Assembly: GCA_023333565.1 (NCBI GenBank)
Contig: JAJKFH010000374.1
Location: forward strand, 2,976,001-3,040,000
Direction of reading: 5' to 3'
DNA: 64,000 bases
From: Puffinus mauretanicus
Taxonomy: Eukaryota; Chordata; Aves; Procellariiformes; Procellariidae
The position numbers were made by a program, and so were the translations under genes. Below, one piece after another: positions 34,966 to 47,235 of this stretch. Under the pieces are notes generated by a model that saw only the letters and a program-made list of their open reading frames with translations, was not told the origin of the DNA and did no database searches. Positions within the stretch are counted from its first letter, which is position 1; each line of letters starts with the position of its first letter.

Positions 34966-37900
34966 CCTCCAATTGTGTGATTTTAAAGCACCCTACAAAG
35001 CCATGCAAAGCACATCCATTAAAGTAAAGCATCTAGACACGGCCTAGGTGGAAAGGGAGGGCTATTCAAACAGATTGGCTGCATTTATGTCTTCCTGCTC
35101 TTGATTAGGATTTTAAAATGACAAAGGCGAGCGCTTAAGGGAGAAAAGGTTGCTGGAGCTTGAACACAAGAGATGAGATGCTCAGACCAGCGTTTCTGCA
35201 GCCAGCACTCCCAGTCCTGCATGCCACACCAGCCTGCACAGTGCCGATTGCTCACCCAGCGCTAAAAGTATCTCCAGCACTTTCCTACAGTCACTTTCCT
35301 GCCTCAGAATCAGAAATTACCACCGAGTCACTCTGTGTGCAGTGACCGGAGGAGATAATTCTGCAGTTATGAGCAAGAGGGAGCTGCTCTGTCTGCTCAG
35401 AGAGCAGAAAAGAGATAATCTACAAGCAAATGTCTGCATTAATGTGTCCCAAATTTTTAACCTGTGTCTTAATTATAAAACTGGTTTTCTGGCATTCCTC
35501 TACCTCACCCATATTAACTCCATATTCTCTGCAGCATCACCTCTCTCCACTCACCATCTTAAATTAATTTATCCTCACAGCATTCCTAAGGGACTGCTGT
35601 TAGCTGCCATCCTTATGTTGCAAACAGATAATTGAAACAAACAGGCCAAGACCTGCATTCAGCCCTACAAGTTCCCACATCTGGCTTCCCTGTGGGCTGC
35701 ACGTCCCCAAAGATACAGACCCAGCCAGGAACCACCTCTGGGCGCAAAAATCTCAGATGGGGCTGAGGTTTCCCTTGGTGATTCATCCAAGGTCAGAGTG
35801 AACTTGTGAAAAAGGGCGAGAATGAAACCAACATCTCTCAAATACCAACCAAGCAACCTCTCTAATAGACCCATCTTATTGTTATATTTCATACAGCTGA
35901 TGCTTCTTTAATGTAACAGTGACCACTAGTGTACTCATGTCTCCTGACAGCACAGGATGCACTGACAGAGCCTGAACCCAGCTTGATCCTCCATTACCAC
36001 TCAGAAATCAAACACCTTCTGGTAGAAAACATCATGTTTCACCACTGCACACAGCTGTGCTGGGACTGGGACCTCCTGGAAATGTTTTTACAGTCTCAGG
36101 TGATGTTAATTTTGTTCAGGACTCAGTCCTGCAAAGGAGATGTTGAGCAGAGCACCTCAAGCCCCACTTACCCAGAGAAACCTGTACTGAATTGGCAAAT
36201 CACAGGTTTCATTCCTGAGAGGGTTCAGCCAAAATCAGAGTCAGCAGCACCATAACCATTGAGCCACACTCTGCCATTTGTCATCCAGCACACGCACACC
36301 TTCCAGGGCTACTTTTTTCTCCTCTCCCCTGCGGACCCCCCACAATTTAAGCTTTTGCAATTGATGTAATAATAGAAATGTTAGTACCACACAGCTTGAG
36401 AAAACATTTGAGGACTTCATTGGTGGGCAGAGAAGAACCATGGGTAAGAGCTGAAACATGTCCCTTCAGTCTCTAAAAGTGATTAGTCTGTCATTAGGAA
36501 GACATAACTAATATTTTCACCATCTCTTGAAAGAAAATGTCAAACTCAGTCAAATGTCAAAGGTCTAGGTCAAAAGAGATAATGACAGTAACTCAGTCAG
36601 CTCTGAAAAGCAACAGATCCCCAAAACCTGTTATTTATTTTTACTTTTTTTTTTTCCTCCCCCAGAAGTTTAAGCATCTCAGAGGTGGTCTTGGAAAACT
36701 ACAGCATCTATTTTGAGCAGAAAGCAGGGGCACAGGATTTGCTGAAATACTCTGCAGACGAGGGTATTGCTTGCTTTTTTGCTGCACAGGTTCCCATCAT
36801 ATGCATTTAAAGAAAAAAAATAAATCTAGATTTAAGGAAAAAAATTACACTGATACTTTCGACACTGTCAAACACTTCCCTCCAGTGGAGTGATTCAGGA
36901 TTGCTCCTTTGTTTGTCATATACCTTCTCCAGCTATTTTAGCTCAAACACATGCTTGTTTTTCTGGAGAAGATGGAGAGTAAGAAGGAGCTACAAAGTGA
37001 CTACAGTGTCCAATTATTGAAAGGGCAAAGTGGTCATGGGTTTATTTCACAAATTAATCAGCTAAAATAAAAAGCCAGCGAACCAATCCAAGAACTTTGT
37101 TACATCTTCACTGTAGCAAATGTAATAACTTCAACCAATGACCTCCAATCTGTGCTGGAGAATAAGACATTTGCCCACTTTCAGGCTGAAGACAGAGCTG
37201 TCCATCCAAAAGGTTCAGAAACGGTTATTCATTTTTCAATTTTGCTTTTCTCCCCCCCCTAAATGTTTCACTTCAGAAATTGAGGTGCAGATGCCAGAAT
37301 ATACCAGCAAAGACAATTTTCCTGCACTGTCTTTACCCAACACAAAGAAAGTGCACCCTCCTTATGGAATCTCTTTTCATGTTTGTGCCCAAGAAAACAG
37401 CCAGTTCAGAAACCACAAGCACCCAGTCCTAACACTTGGAAGTGCTCAGTCCTCACGCTCAAGTGCCAAATAGCTGGAATGTTAAAACAGGGAAGAAAAT
37501 AAATGAGAGTTCATCTTACAGTGACTTTTTCTTGAAACTATTGCTCGTTTCAAGCAAAATTGTAAAAACCTTTGTGGAAGGCATCAACACCACCTGACTG
37601 ATGTTAAAAATGGGTCAGACCTTCAGTGGCGTCTGTAGAGATTAGATTCTGGCTAATGTTAAATGCATAAGCTCCTCCGGGGTTCCACCACCATGAATAA
37701 ATGCATCCTAAGCGTGGTCTAGGAAACGTGGATCTAAACCTACATAGGTGTTCATCTATCACTTCCAGAGAAGTCTGCAGGCAGAGAAACCATATTCCCC
37801 CACCACCGTTTTGAACTTCAAAGGTTGCCGGGGGCCCCTACACATTGCCCATTCTCCTGGTGCATCACACGGTCAGCTCGAGTGCCTCACCTATCAATTA

Positions 37901-40044
37901 TTCCTTAGCGGTTCCTATGTAAATAGGGTCTCCACTGCAGAAGCAGTCATGGGCTCTTCCCCTACCGCTTATTCTTCTTGATAGCCTCCCTGGCTGTCAG
38001 TAGCGGCCTGCTTATTGTCAGAACAACTGGGACGTCAGAGGATTTATTTTGGCTTCAGGTGGGAATGAGAGAAGATGAACTGTTACTTGGGACATGCTTT
38101 TCATACAGTCTGACTAAATTCAGCCTGGCAACCTGTAAAGGAAAAACTATCTCGTTACTACTGCCTTGAGTTAGCAAGGCCCACTGCTCCTCAAAATATT
38201 GAGCCTTTTTTGAGCCTTTTCAGTTTATTTTAAATCATCATTAAGCTCATTTTAAAGTTTACCAAGTTTTGTGCTTTCCCTTTGTGGTGACCAGATTTCG
38301 TTAAACACAAAACTGGACTAGCGTCACATGAGCAAAAATAGGGTTGAACATGAAAGCTCAAAAGAGCTTATAAAAGCTCAAGAGAGTAACCATCACTGAC
38401 TTTCAGAGGAAGATCAGAAAATGCAGGGCTCTCCTTGGGTCAGGCATCCCTACAGAACACGAGGATGACAGTTTCCATTCCCATTAAAACATGATCCATT
38501 ACCAGCTGCCATCCTCCCCAAAGGCCCCTGGGGAAATGGGACTATTTCCCCAATGGACCACACTGTGTTGGCAGCCCATGTCTCCATGTCACCTCTCCTG
38601 GACACTGCATGATGGGTAAGATGCCCCAGGAGGAGATAAAGGCACTACAAAGAGCCTGAATGTCCAGCCACTGAATAAAACGTGCTCTGCAAAGGAGAGA
38701 GCTGCTGCTGCAGCAGCTTTGAACTTCTTGCCCGGTGTAGGTTTCCGCCACAGCCTCGCCGTTATTTCATTGTGGATTTTGCTTTCAGTGTAGCCTTTAA
38801 GCAAAGGTGCTCTGTGCAATCTGCCCTTTGCTTGTACAAACTAATAGAGCATTTGTGTGCTTGACATTTCACATGGCATTACCACCCTATTCCCCATCCC
38901 CAGCGACAATGTCGAAAGGGCAATCGATGCAGGCGAGGAGCAGGACGCGCTGTTCCAATAGGTTAGGCTGCCAAAACGTGCTTCACCAAGTAAAGCGATA
39001 GTGAATTAAACCAAGTTAATGAACTGGTGGAAGAATGAACTGGTATCTCTGCTGCCTACGTCCTTCTGAACTTAAAAAAAAAAAGTATCCCAAGTCAGAA
39101 AATTCACCACACTCAAAATTCATAGTCTCCCTGGTACAACATGAACAGCCCAAGTGCCCTGCACACTGCAAGTGTGGCTGTCCAGAGGACATAGCACCGA
39201 GTACAGCATCTGGGGCAGAAACATCCCAAATGAAGATGTAATAAAGACATGGACCACATGTCTTCTGGAGCATGAACCACAAATCAAAGTCAGTGGGAGT
39301 TTCTCCACAGATTTCTGTGGGCTTTCAACGGAGCACTGAAGGATGAAGGTTCAAGTTCAGTTGCAGGTATGACCTCCATGAAAAACTAAGTAAAGAAACT
39401 CTGAACATCTCTTACAAGTTTTTAGTGGCCACACAGTGTAAAGTGCGGCTGGGACAGAAACCACGTTTATTTCAGTGACTGATGATCTAATAACAGATGA
39501 AAATTCAACTTACTTGGATTCATGGTTTCTAGCATGCTGCCGACTACACCATGCTCCTGAGAGCCACCAGTTTGGATGAGGACCAGCTGGTTTCTGTGTA
39601 GTCCTGCTCATAGCAGCAAGAAAGCTATAGGGAAGACTGCAAAACATTGCTATCCATGGTGTCTCCTATGTCAAGCATTTAACTGATCCCCCAAGACTTC
39701 TTCCAGGCCCCCTGCTTCTAGATGCTTCAGCTCTGAGTGAGCTTTGCCAGCTGTTACCCCAGAGACTATGGGTTTAAGCCTCAAACCCTTAAAAGTTTGG
39801 GTCCTTGCTACTCAGGGGCTACTTTTCTCTTGGATAATAACAGAGCTCTCAAGACCAGTTTGAGATCTGACTACCCCCTTAACCTTAAGTTTAGGAGGGA
39901 CTGGGAGACGGAACAGTGCCAGGCAGTGGTCTTTCACCTGCAGTTGGCTGCCTCGGATTTTCAGGCCAAGGAGAAAAACCTCCTTGCTCCTGCAGCCAAC
40001 AGTTCAGTCCCACCTTGAAGAGATTGGTACCCACACCAGCATCA

Positions 40045-40110
40045 CTACAGTTGCCACCTCCAGCTCCTACAATGTCTCCCATCCAGTACTGACCACATCC
40101 AATATGACAT
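40045..40110 (-). mobile_element. 5S rRNA-like fragment, possible 5S-headed SINE
   Basis: Positions 40074-40100 match, with about four differences including one deleted base, the reverse complement of the 3' half of vertebrate 5S rRNA: GTCTCCCATCCAGTACTGAC here against 'GTCTCCCATCCAAGTACTAAC'. The match stops at about 40100; the internal promoter half of 5S is not recognisable, so this is not a 5S gene. Two explanations fit: a decayed 5S pseudogene, or the head of a 5S-derived SINE (SINE3/AmnSINE class) lying in reverse with its body toward 39.7 kb. I could not recognise a tRNA-like or Deu-type core in that body. Chance similarity remains possible. Confidence 0.35.
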
Positions 40111-41536
40111 CACCACTGTACGACTCTAAAAACAAACTTAAACAGCTTTAGCATTCCTTATTTCTTTCTCTCCTAATGATTCTCTCATTCTATTTGCTCC
40201 ATTTAAACTCTCAACATGATTTTTCCTGAGCTGACAGCATACAAAAAAAGCTAAGACTGATTATCAGGGTGGAGGGGGGAAGGGGAAATCAAACAACTTC
40301 CTTCCTGCTTCATGCATCATTGCTGAACATTATTTTTTAAAAAAATCAGAACCACGCTGACTTTGGCATTAATGATATATACAGCAAAGAGAAGCCAACC
40401 TACTCTTCCACAGCTCCGAGACACCAGCCCTATGGCACTGATGAGCCTGGATAACAAGGCCTGTAGTTTTGCCTTAAACACTAGCTGGATGTTTCTTTGC
40501 AGTTCAAAACTAGTTTAAGACCATTGGTTTTCTTCCTCTTTCTCTGCATTTCCTGGGACTATCTAGGAAAGGAAATGCAAGTTTACAGTGTACAATCTCC
40601 CTAGCTAACCCTTCACTGCTCATCAGGATCACTTCTCCACTCCACTTTTCCTCCCTGGCCGCCAAGACTCAAAACCAATCATCCATACAAAGACAGCTCT
40701 GCCATGTGGCACTTTGGAGAGGTCAGCAACGAGAGATGCTCCATGGCTATAGGTTGAATGTCACACACACAAAAAATCAGTAATATTGAACTGAAACGAC
40801 CAAATCCTCCCAGCAGAGCTAAAAATAACAATAGATTAGAGCTCACGTACTTCACCCATCTTCAAAGAACACAGCAGCTATTAGAGCAAAGCCATCTTTT
40901 GGCTCCTCTCTGAGGAGGATGGGACACTCAGAGAACGGACAAGGAGATGCAAGGTCCCTCACCTCTGGAGCAGGTTTCTCCACTGTTAAAATCTAATACT
41001 GTCTAGGAGCAAACAGCAATGACTCTTCGTAAGTCATAGCAGGTTGGGATATGGCATGTCATGGGCCCACAGGACACATTATCTCAGTTTCTCAAGGGAA
41101 CATCTCTGTCATGGAAGCTGCTGGCACATACAACTCTAGTGGCCACACAAAATAAAAAATAACTTTGGATCTGAACCACTTCAAGACTTAAGGGATGACA
41201 GCTGGATTTAAACCTCCAGGTCAGCTCTAGCGCCTTGGTTTCAAGCTTTATTTACCATCCAAAGAGACCCTTCTCTTGAGGTTAAGATTCATCTCATAGA
41301 GCTTCTCAACTCAGAGTGCTGGATGTTGCACAGAGACAGCTAAACCTCGGAAGAGAGGGTGTCTCTGATGTCACTGATCACACCACCTAACAAAACTGCC
41401 TACGTCTGAACACTATACCCTCAGCCCAGCTGTTCTTAGGCACGTTTCGGCCAAGGCTTAACAGGCCTAACTATAGAGCTATGTTTTCACACCTAATCAT
41501 AAACCACCTTCATAGGTACCTCTTTCCCAGCTGAGA

Positions 41537-41558
41537 GAGATTCCAGGGAGATTCCAGG
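41537..41558. repeat. Perfect 11-base tandem duplication
   Basis: GAGATTCCAGG occurs twice in direct succession (41537-41547 and 41548-41558). This is a small, probably recent duplication. Confidence 0.65.
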
Positions 41559-41684
41559 ACTGTGATAATTTTACCATCCAAAAATTCACAAGAAAGTAAA
41601 CTTTAATTGAAGAAGGTCAATTTTTATGATCTTTCATTACAGAAGGGAAGAAAGGCCAGATGACAAAGGGTAGCCAATATCAGA

Positions 41685-41800
41685 TTTTTCCTTCCTCAGC
41701 CTGAAGTATGTTCTTTGCCTCGATCTCCACTATGCCACTGAACCCCTCCTTGCTCAACACCCTCCACTGCAAAAAGGGATAATAATAATTTGGTTTTGTT
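41685..41800 (+). mobile_element. Possible MIR-like SINE fragment, sense
   Basis: GCCTCGATCTCC at 41718-41729 is followed after about 40 bases by AAAAAGGGATAATAATAATT at 41771-41790. The pair recalls MIR 'GCCTCAGTTTCC...AAAATGGGGATAATAATA', but with an unexplained 30-base excess between the two blocks. The second block alone could be simple-sequence similarity. I call it weakly because other copies of the family are clear within 1-6 kb. Confidence 0.35.
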
Positions 41801-42599
41801 ACTTTTAAGAAGACGGACTTGGGAAGACAGACCAGAGGAGTTCAACTGTGCTGTCAAGGACTGGGTGTTACTCCAGAGGCTGCTCAGCTAAATGGGCTGG
41901 AAGGACAGCCCTTCATGGAGGAGGGAAAGGGGGAAATTCATAAAGCACAGCACCAATTCCAGCCTGCAGCAAAGTAATGACAGTGACAGAGCTCTTAGCA
42001 AGCTCTTTCTTTTAGCACGGAAGCAAATGCAACACACATGCACACACCCCCAGGAGAAAAGGGGATAAAATAATCTAGAAATTGAGGAGCAAATGGACAA
42101 AACACTCCTTCCTTTCTTTGGGAAGCCAGTGATGGCAGCTACAGGCTATGGAAATACAAACTGGCTGTTAAAGGAAAAGTCAGTAATGGCGAGATGACAA
42201 TTTGCCAGTTTCCAAAGCCTGCAGGGATGATGTTTTGTGTTAGGTGATGCACAGGAACAAGGAGACAATGACAGAGGCAGAAAAAATATCATCCAGCTCT
42301 TCAGCTATCCTAAAGCTCCAGTGCATGAGTCAAAGCAATTACTTCCACAGCTTCACAAACCTTTGCACCTCTCCGTTAATGTGTCAGACTTTGTTACATT
42401 AATTGTACCTTATTTTGCCCCAGGGAGGAAAAAAAAATAGCATGATTTGTTTAGAGCATAAACAAGAATACACTTTCTTTTCCCTCTTTCTTCATCTTTC
42501 TGTTCTACTGCTTGTGTTTTATTCTCTGATCAAACATCTCCTACTCCATATACCCTCTTCCCTCCAGAGACCCCAGAGCAGCAGGGCAATATTTGTTAT

Positions 42600-42790
42600 T
42601 TTCACGAGTGCCTTGTAATGTTTATGGTAGGTGATGCCAAAACACATCCTAAAAGGAGAATCAACATTCATATCCATCATGGGTAAACTGAGGCACAGGA
42701 TGCCTAACAGATTTGTCCAAGGATGCTCAAGAGGCCAGAGGCAGCCCCTGCTTTCATGACACAGCAGCACAGACATCCCAGTTAGCTTGA
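42600..42790 (-). mobile_element. MIR/CORE-type SINE relic, antisense
   Basis: The plus strand at 42681-42700 reads GGGTAAACTGAGGCACAGGA and continues with 'tttgtccaagga' (42712-42723). Read on the minus strand this is 'TCCTTGGACAAA...TCCTGTGCCTCAGTTTACCC', which follows the MIR/CORE-SINE body 'CCTTGGGCAAGTCACTTAACCTCTCTGTGCCTCAGTTTCCCC' with scattered substitutions and no large gap. The 3' part toward 42600 is weaker. MIR elements are tRNA-derived SINEs that were active before the amniote radiation, so a copy here is an ancient fossil with no coding capacity. The longest open frame of the window (42519-43088, minus, 189 codons) runs straight through it, which argues against that frame being a conserved gene. 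Confidence 0.65.
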
Positions 42791-44144
42791 AATCATCCTT
42801 ACAGATAGGACGGAAATCATCACCACTGAGTGGATGTAAGTGCCAGAGATCCACCTCGGTGGCTTTGTACTTTTTAAAATGTATCAGTCCTTGAGGCCTT
42901 TCCAGCCTTTTCCTTCCATCTTCTGCTTTCCAGCTCTGCACTACTGGAGCGGCTAAAACCAAGCTGTTCCCACGGCACTCATCTGCTCGACAGCAGTTTT
43001 GTTCTCTTAAAATACGATGTGCGTCACTAAAAGCAATAGAGTCACCACAATTTCCCATGGTTCTGCTGATCTCACACACATTTCTCACCCATCAAAACCA
43101 CCTCCCGGCTTGGGTAGCGAGTGATAACCCAGCCAGCTGGAGGGCTGCAGGAACCCACAACTCTCCATCACGTCCAGATCCTCTACCTACCTCGCGGGCT
43201 CAGCCATTTCCTTCTGCTAGATCAGCCCTCAGCAGCTGCTGATCAGGCTAAAGTCCATGCTCCCCTTCCTACACACCCTCATTTCCTCTACAAAATTCTC
43301 ACTCTTCCCCTCTTGCCTTCAAGTACAGAGATGCCCTCAGCACTGGATGTTCCCAATGACTGATCTGAACCATCCTCTTCCTCCTCCCTGTTCTTTCTTC
43401 AAACTTAAGTCTTTCTCACAGTACCAGCTCTAATGTTTGAGCTTTACAGGTGTAAACACTCAGAGCAAAAGCAAATTTTACACTCAGCCACTCAAATATT
43501 TGTAGGCTACAAGTTTGCAGCCATACAGCTATCCATCTGCAAACATGTTCAAATATGCTGTTCCAAATTCACGCTGCCATGGTCACATATGGGGAAAGCG
43601 CAGCACTGCCAGCTGATGTATGTAAAAAGTTGCCACAACATAAACTGAAAACAGCTTTAAGGAGTTGTTCAGTTAACAACTTCAGGCCAAGAACTACAGA
43701 CTGACAAAAGTTTGCTATTAAATATGGGTACTGAATAAATATGTGAATTTTGCGATTTCTTTGCAGAAGAAAAAAGGAAGGAAAAGCTTAGAATAAATTC
43801 TGCGTTATAATTGTTTTCTCCTTTCTCCCTCCTACACCTTCTCTCCTGTCCCCTGTTGAGATACATAATTCGTGGTTTTGGTCCCTCCACCCTTCCAGAG
43901 TTCTCCCAAACTCCTGAAATGAGTTTCTCGCTGAACCTCTGCAACACAATTTCATTTGGAGAATGTCACAGAGATTAAACTGAGCCATCTGGTTCCTAAG
44001 AGAAAATTATTTCTTTTATGCTTCTGCCTATGGTTTGTGGGTCGCCAAATTGAGATTATTCAGGCACAAAAGCATTTAAGGATTTGTTATTTTTAGAGGA
44101 ACAAACACAGATTCCTTTTTTAGGATAATTAACAAGCTAATATT

Positions 44145-44161
44145 AAAACAAACAAACAAAA
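44145..44161. repeat. (AAAC)4 microsatellite
   Basis: AAAACAAACAAACAAAA, four units of AAAC. It is short and likely near-monomorphic. Confidence 0.8.
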
Positions 44162-45197
44162 GGAACAACTAAAGTCCAGCTGCAAACTTCAATACAGATG
44201 GAGATGTTCCTCCAAGAGGGGCTGTCCATGCTCAGAAATCCTGGCGATGCTGCTCATCTACAAGGAAAGACAGGAGCTGTCGTATCCACACCATGTGTGC
44301 AGTGCAGGAATGACCATGCTCATTGCCTGCAGCCAGCTGGGCTTGGAGCATCCCTGGACATTGTGAAACCTGCACCGCCCATGCTAGCTGCATTCTCCCG
44401 CTTCTCTGCTTAAAGGGGAGGAGCAGACATGCAACGCAATGACATAAAACTTTGATAGCATGTCTAGGGGCCCTAGTCCTAGACAGGATCGTATATGCTA
44501 CAAATGATCCAGAATGGGTTAAAAAAGATGGTCCAGCCACTGTCCAAGTAAGGCTACAGTCCATACAGCACCCCTGCCCTTCACTGATGCATGGGCTCAT
44601 CCTCCTCCCCTAAGTATCTGGAAGGGACCAAAGCAGGATGGGGAAGAGAAGAGCTCATGGATTTGCGGCTCTTTCTCTTGGTGCAGTCAGCGGTTTTCAT
44701 CCAATTCCTTATTTCCCTCCATTGGGAAAATGGGAGTGAGTCCCCAGGGTCAATCTCTCTTGCTCTGCAGCCAGCATCACCTTTGGGTTCCCCAGCGACA
44801 GCTCTGGGCGTCTCCACACCAAGTTCCAACACCAGGTCTTTAAAAGCCAGGACCGCTGTCCAAAACCAGGACAAATAGTCACTGTCCTTTGGCTCAGTGG
44901 GAGCAGGGAAATGGCCTGTGGCGATGCTGCATCACCAGCACAGAGAGCAGAAAAGCACTGCTGCAATTAACAAAACCATTTCCCACAGCACCCATGCTTT
45001 CCTCGAGGGCACCCACGAACGACTTGTCCCACAGCACCCCTCGGCAAAAGGCAAAGGCTCGTCCTAGGCTCAGCCACTGCAACCGGACACACAGCTGGGA
45101 GATGGTGCTTTCTGTTTGTGTTTCCCAAAAGGATACTTAATGTGCTGGAAAGCTTCATTCTTCACAACAAAGCCAGAAACAAGAGCAAAGGGCTGAG

Positions 45198-45267
45198 ACG
45201 CGCTCCTGCTCAGAGCTCCTCCTGGACACAGTCACAGCTGTCAAGAAGCATCTGAGCAGGAGGGCGT
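45198..45267. repeat. Inverted repeat with 36-base loop (hairpin)
   Basis: ACGCGCTCCTGCTCAGA (45198-45214) pairs with TCTGAGCAGGAGGGCGT (45251-45267) over 17 bases with one mismatch. Within the 36-base spacer, GCT near 45215 can pair with AGC near 45247, and GACA can pair with TGTC nearer the tip. The whole 70 bases could therefore fold as a single extended stem of pre-miRNA size. It sits in a locally GC-rich, relatively CpG-rich patch (about 45.18-45.36 kb), unlike the AT-richer flanks. No known miRNA is recognised. Confidence 0.65.
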
Positions 45268-45700
45268 CCAGGCCGAGGGCATCTCGCAATGTGCCCTTCA
45301 CCCGGGGAGCACAGCCCTGGCAGGCAAGCCTGTGGGTCAGCTACGCTCCGAGATCTACTGCCATCTATTTAGTGCCTGAAAAGTGACTCTCGCAAGGAAG
45401 GAGGAATCCCAATTCAGCATCCAAATAGTGGAAGGGAGGAAAAGAGAGAAAAAAAGACACAGGAGAGAAACAGACGGCTGCGAAGAACAAAGTAGAGCAG
45501 TGATCAGCGTTACTGCGCAATTCTCTCAAACAGAATGAGGACGGGTAAAAAACTGTAAATAAACAGCAAAACTTGCCATCTACAGTTCATAATGAAGAGA
45601 CAGACGTTTGCACACAAGCATGTGCACACACGTGAAGGCGGCAGCCCACACAAACACCTGGGGACAGAACCCAACCTCAGCCCTTTCAGTAAATATAAAG

Positions 45701-45716
45701 TATGTTTGCAAACATA
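45701..45716. promoter_or_regulatory. Perfect palindrome holding two overlapping forkhead-like sites
   Basis: TATGTTTGCAAACATA is a perfect 16-base palindrome. Each half carries a forkhead (FOX) type core, TGTTTGC on one strand and GCAAACA on the other, overlapping at the centre. The sequence is directly visible; binding is inference, and a lone motif of this kind has little predictive value. Confidence 0.35.
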
Positions 45717-47029
45717 GAAAGGTGGGAATAAAACCAGAATCTGGCCCAGAAGGACATGACACTCAGCTGAACACAAAAAGGGTTTTGTTCTTTTTTTGTG
45801 GAGACAGGCATGTTCCAGCCAGCGAAAAAAAATACAAAACGAAACAGTACTTCAAACATAAGGATGAGTCTCCAACAAATTTCTAGAGGCTAGAAGTTCT
45901 GCTGAAAATTACTAGCAGATATCTTCATGCAACATCATAGCTTGAAAACCTTCAGCAAAAATGGATAAAATATTTAATAGGATTCAAAATGCTCTAAAGG
46001 TGTTTTGAAAAGCAGTGACTTTCTTACAGCCGTATGAAAACACTCATGGCTAGTCAAGCTCATACACTTCAATTAGCACTTTGTTCACTGCTTAATGACT
46101 AATAAATAGTAATTAATGAGTTCTGCTCCACATATTACCTCCTTCCCCTCTCATTATTATTATTTACATGTTATGCCCATTAAAACCAGCTAACTAACCA
46201 CTTGTAAAGCACATCCCTTCTTCAGCTGATAGGTGGAAAGAGATAAAAATATAAATATGTATTAGCACCCTAGTCAAAACAGAGATGAGAGCTATGCTCA
46301 CATCCAGGAAAAGGCTGTTTCAGAGGGGTTATCTGGCAGCTGTACAAACCACAAGATCACTGCTTTTGTGTGCACGTGTAACATAGTGTACACAGGAACT
46401 ATACGTTATTCTGTCTTTTCCTTGCACATCTTGCCTGGGGCAGGCTCAGTGCTGCAGGCAAGAGGCTGCATCCAAGTCTGCAGCGAGGCACAGCAGTGAG
46501 TTGGTGCTTGTTGGCGTTACCTCCAGGCTCTGCTCCAACGAGCTGGCTCAGCGGCTGCCTGCCCTCTGTCACTGTGCTCTGGTGCGTCCATCCCTGCCCT
46601 CCTTCCAGGCTGAGCCAACAGCACCAAGTTGTTACCAGAGCAAAACTGAGCACCCATAAATCTGCTTCTTATCAGCACTTGCTCACCTTCCAGTGCTCAC
46701 GATCAGCCTGGAGGCAATAATTCAGTAACGCCAGAGATGCTGTCGGGCACAAGCCATCCAGGACCGCCTGGCAGAAACGGAGATTTTCCAGCCAACAGTG
46801 TCAGATAAAGAGACGGCACCTAAGAGACAGATAGGAATTCAATCCTGCAGTCTGTGCTGGCTCCAGTTCACAGGCAGGTGTTCCCAGAGATCAAGAAGGA
46901 TGTTACCCAAAAGGAAGCAGCAAACCCGACCTCTGCAGAGCACCATCCCATGCTTCCTGAGGTCCAGCTCACTGTGTTAACCACAAAACCATCCTGCATC
47001 CATGCAAGAAATGGTCACCAGCATGGCAA

Positions 47030-47235
47030 GGCAAGAAGCCTGGGATCTATTCTTGGCTCTGCAAACACACTGCTTGCATGCTTGCTGCCTCAGTTTCCCA
47101 ATGGCACAAACCATGAAACTTATGCATGAAACATTTCCATTAGAGGAAGAGATCATCCCCTGGCTTTGGTACCACCAATCTCCTACTACTCAGGTCAAAA
47201 AGTTGTGCTAATATTTACAAAATGCAAATACACAA
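47030..47235 (+). mobile_element. MIR/CORE-type SINE relic, sense
   Basis: Positions 47041-47060 read TGGGATCTATTCTTGGCTCT, closely matching the MIR segment that precedes 'GCCACTGACTTGCTGTGTGACC'. Positions 47088-47104 read CCTCAGTTTCCCAATGG, the MIR 'CCTCAGTTTCCCCATCTG' block. The spacing between the blocks is about 20 bases shorter than in the family sequence I recall, so an internal deletion is likely. Weaker similarity to the 3' part ('gtgctaatatttacaaaatgc' near 47205) suggests the copy runs to about 47235. This is an ancient, non-coding fossil, and the same family occurs several times between 32 and 54 kb in both orientations. Confidence 0.65.

Larger units (their letters stand above)
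32451..40044. other. Gene-free sequence with sparse ancient repeats
   Basis: No gene is supported. The 176-codon plus frame at 34304-34834 is Thr/Ser/Gln/Pro-rich at first, turns Lys-rich over an (AAAAC)3 repeat at 34741-34754, and shows no domain. Listed inside are the hairpin at 33.85 kb, the tandem duplication at 33.47 kb and the MIR-like piece at 34.9 kb. A DR0-like pair of nuclear-receptor half-sites, AGGTCTAGGTCA, lies at 36561-36572. TGAGCCTTTT is duplicated at 38200-38220. Confidence 0.55.
40111..47029. other. Gene-free sequence with ancient repeats
   Basis: No gene is supported. The 189-codon minus frame at 42519-43088, the longest in the window, crosses a MIR relic and has no domain. 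Listed inside are two MIR-like pieces, small duplications, the 45.2-kb hairpin and the forkhead palindrome. The 46.05-46.20 kb stretch is rich in TAAT/ATTA cores ('taataaatagtaattaatgag', 'cattattattatttac') and may be regulatory or simply AT-rich. Confidence 0.55.

Noticed and set aside
36561..36572. AGGTCTAGGTCA as a DR0 nuclear-receptor site
   Set aside because: One half-site is imperfect, and single motifs of this length are expected by chance in 64 kb.
38281..38320. 'gtggtgaccagatttcg' resembling the terminal inverted repeat of a hAT-type DNA transposon
   Set aside because: Only about 15 bases fit and no matching opposite terminus was found.
42519..43088. 189-codon minus-strand frame as a protein-coding gene
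   Set aside because: No recognisable domain, no splice or promoter context, and it runs through a MIR-type repeat relic.
44840..44880. 'ggaccgctgtccaaaaccaggac' resembling a DNA-transposon fragment
   Set aside because: Short partial palindrome with no element body recognised; chance is adequate.
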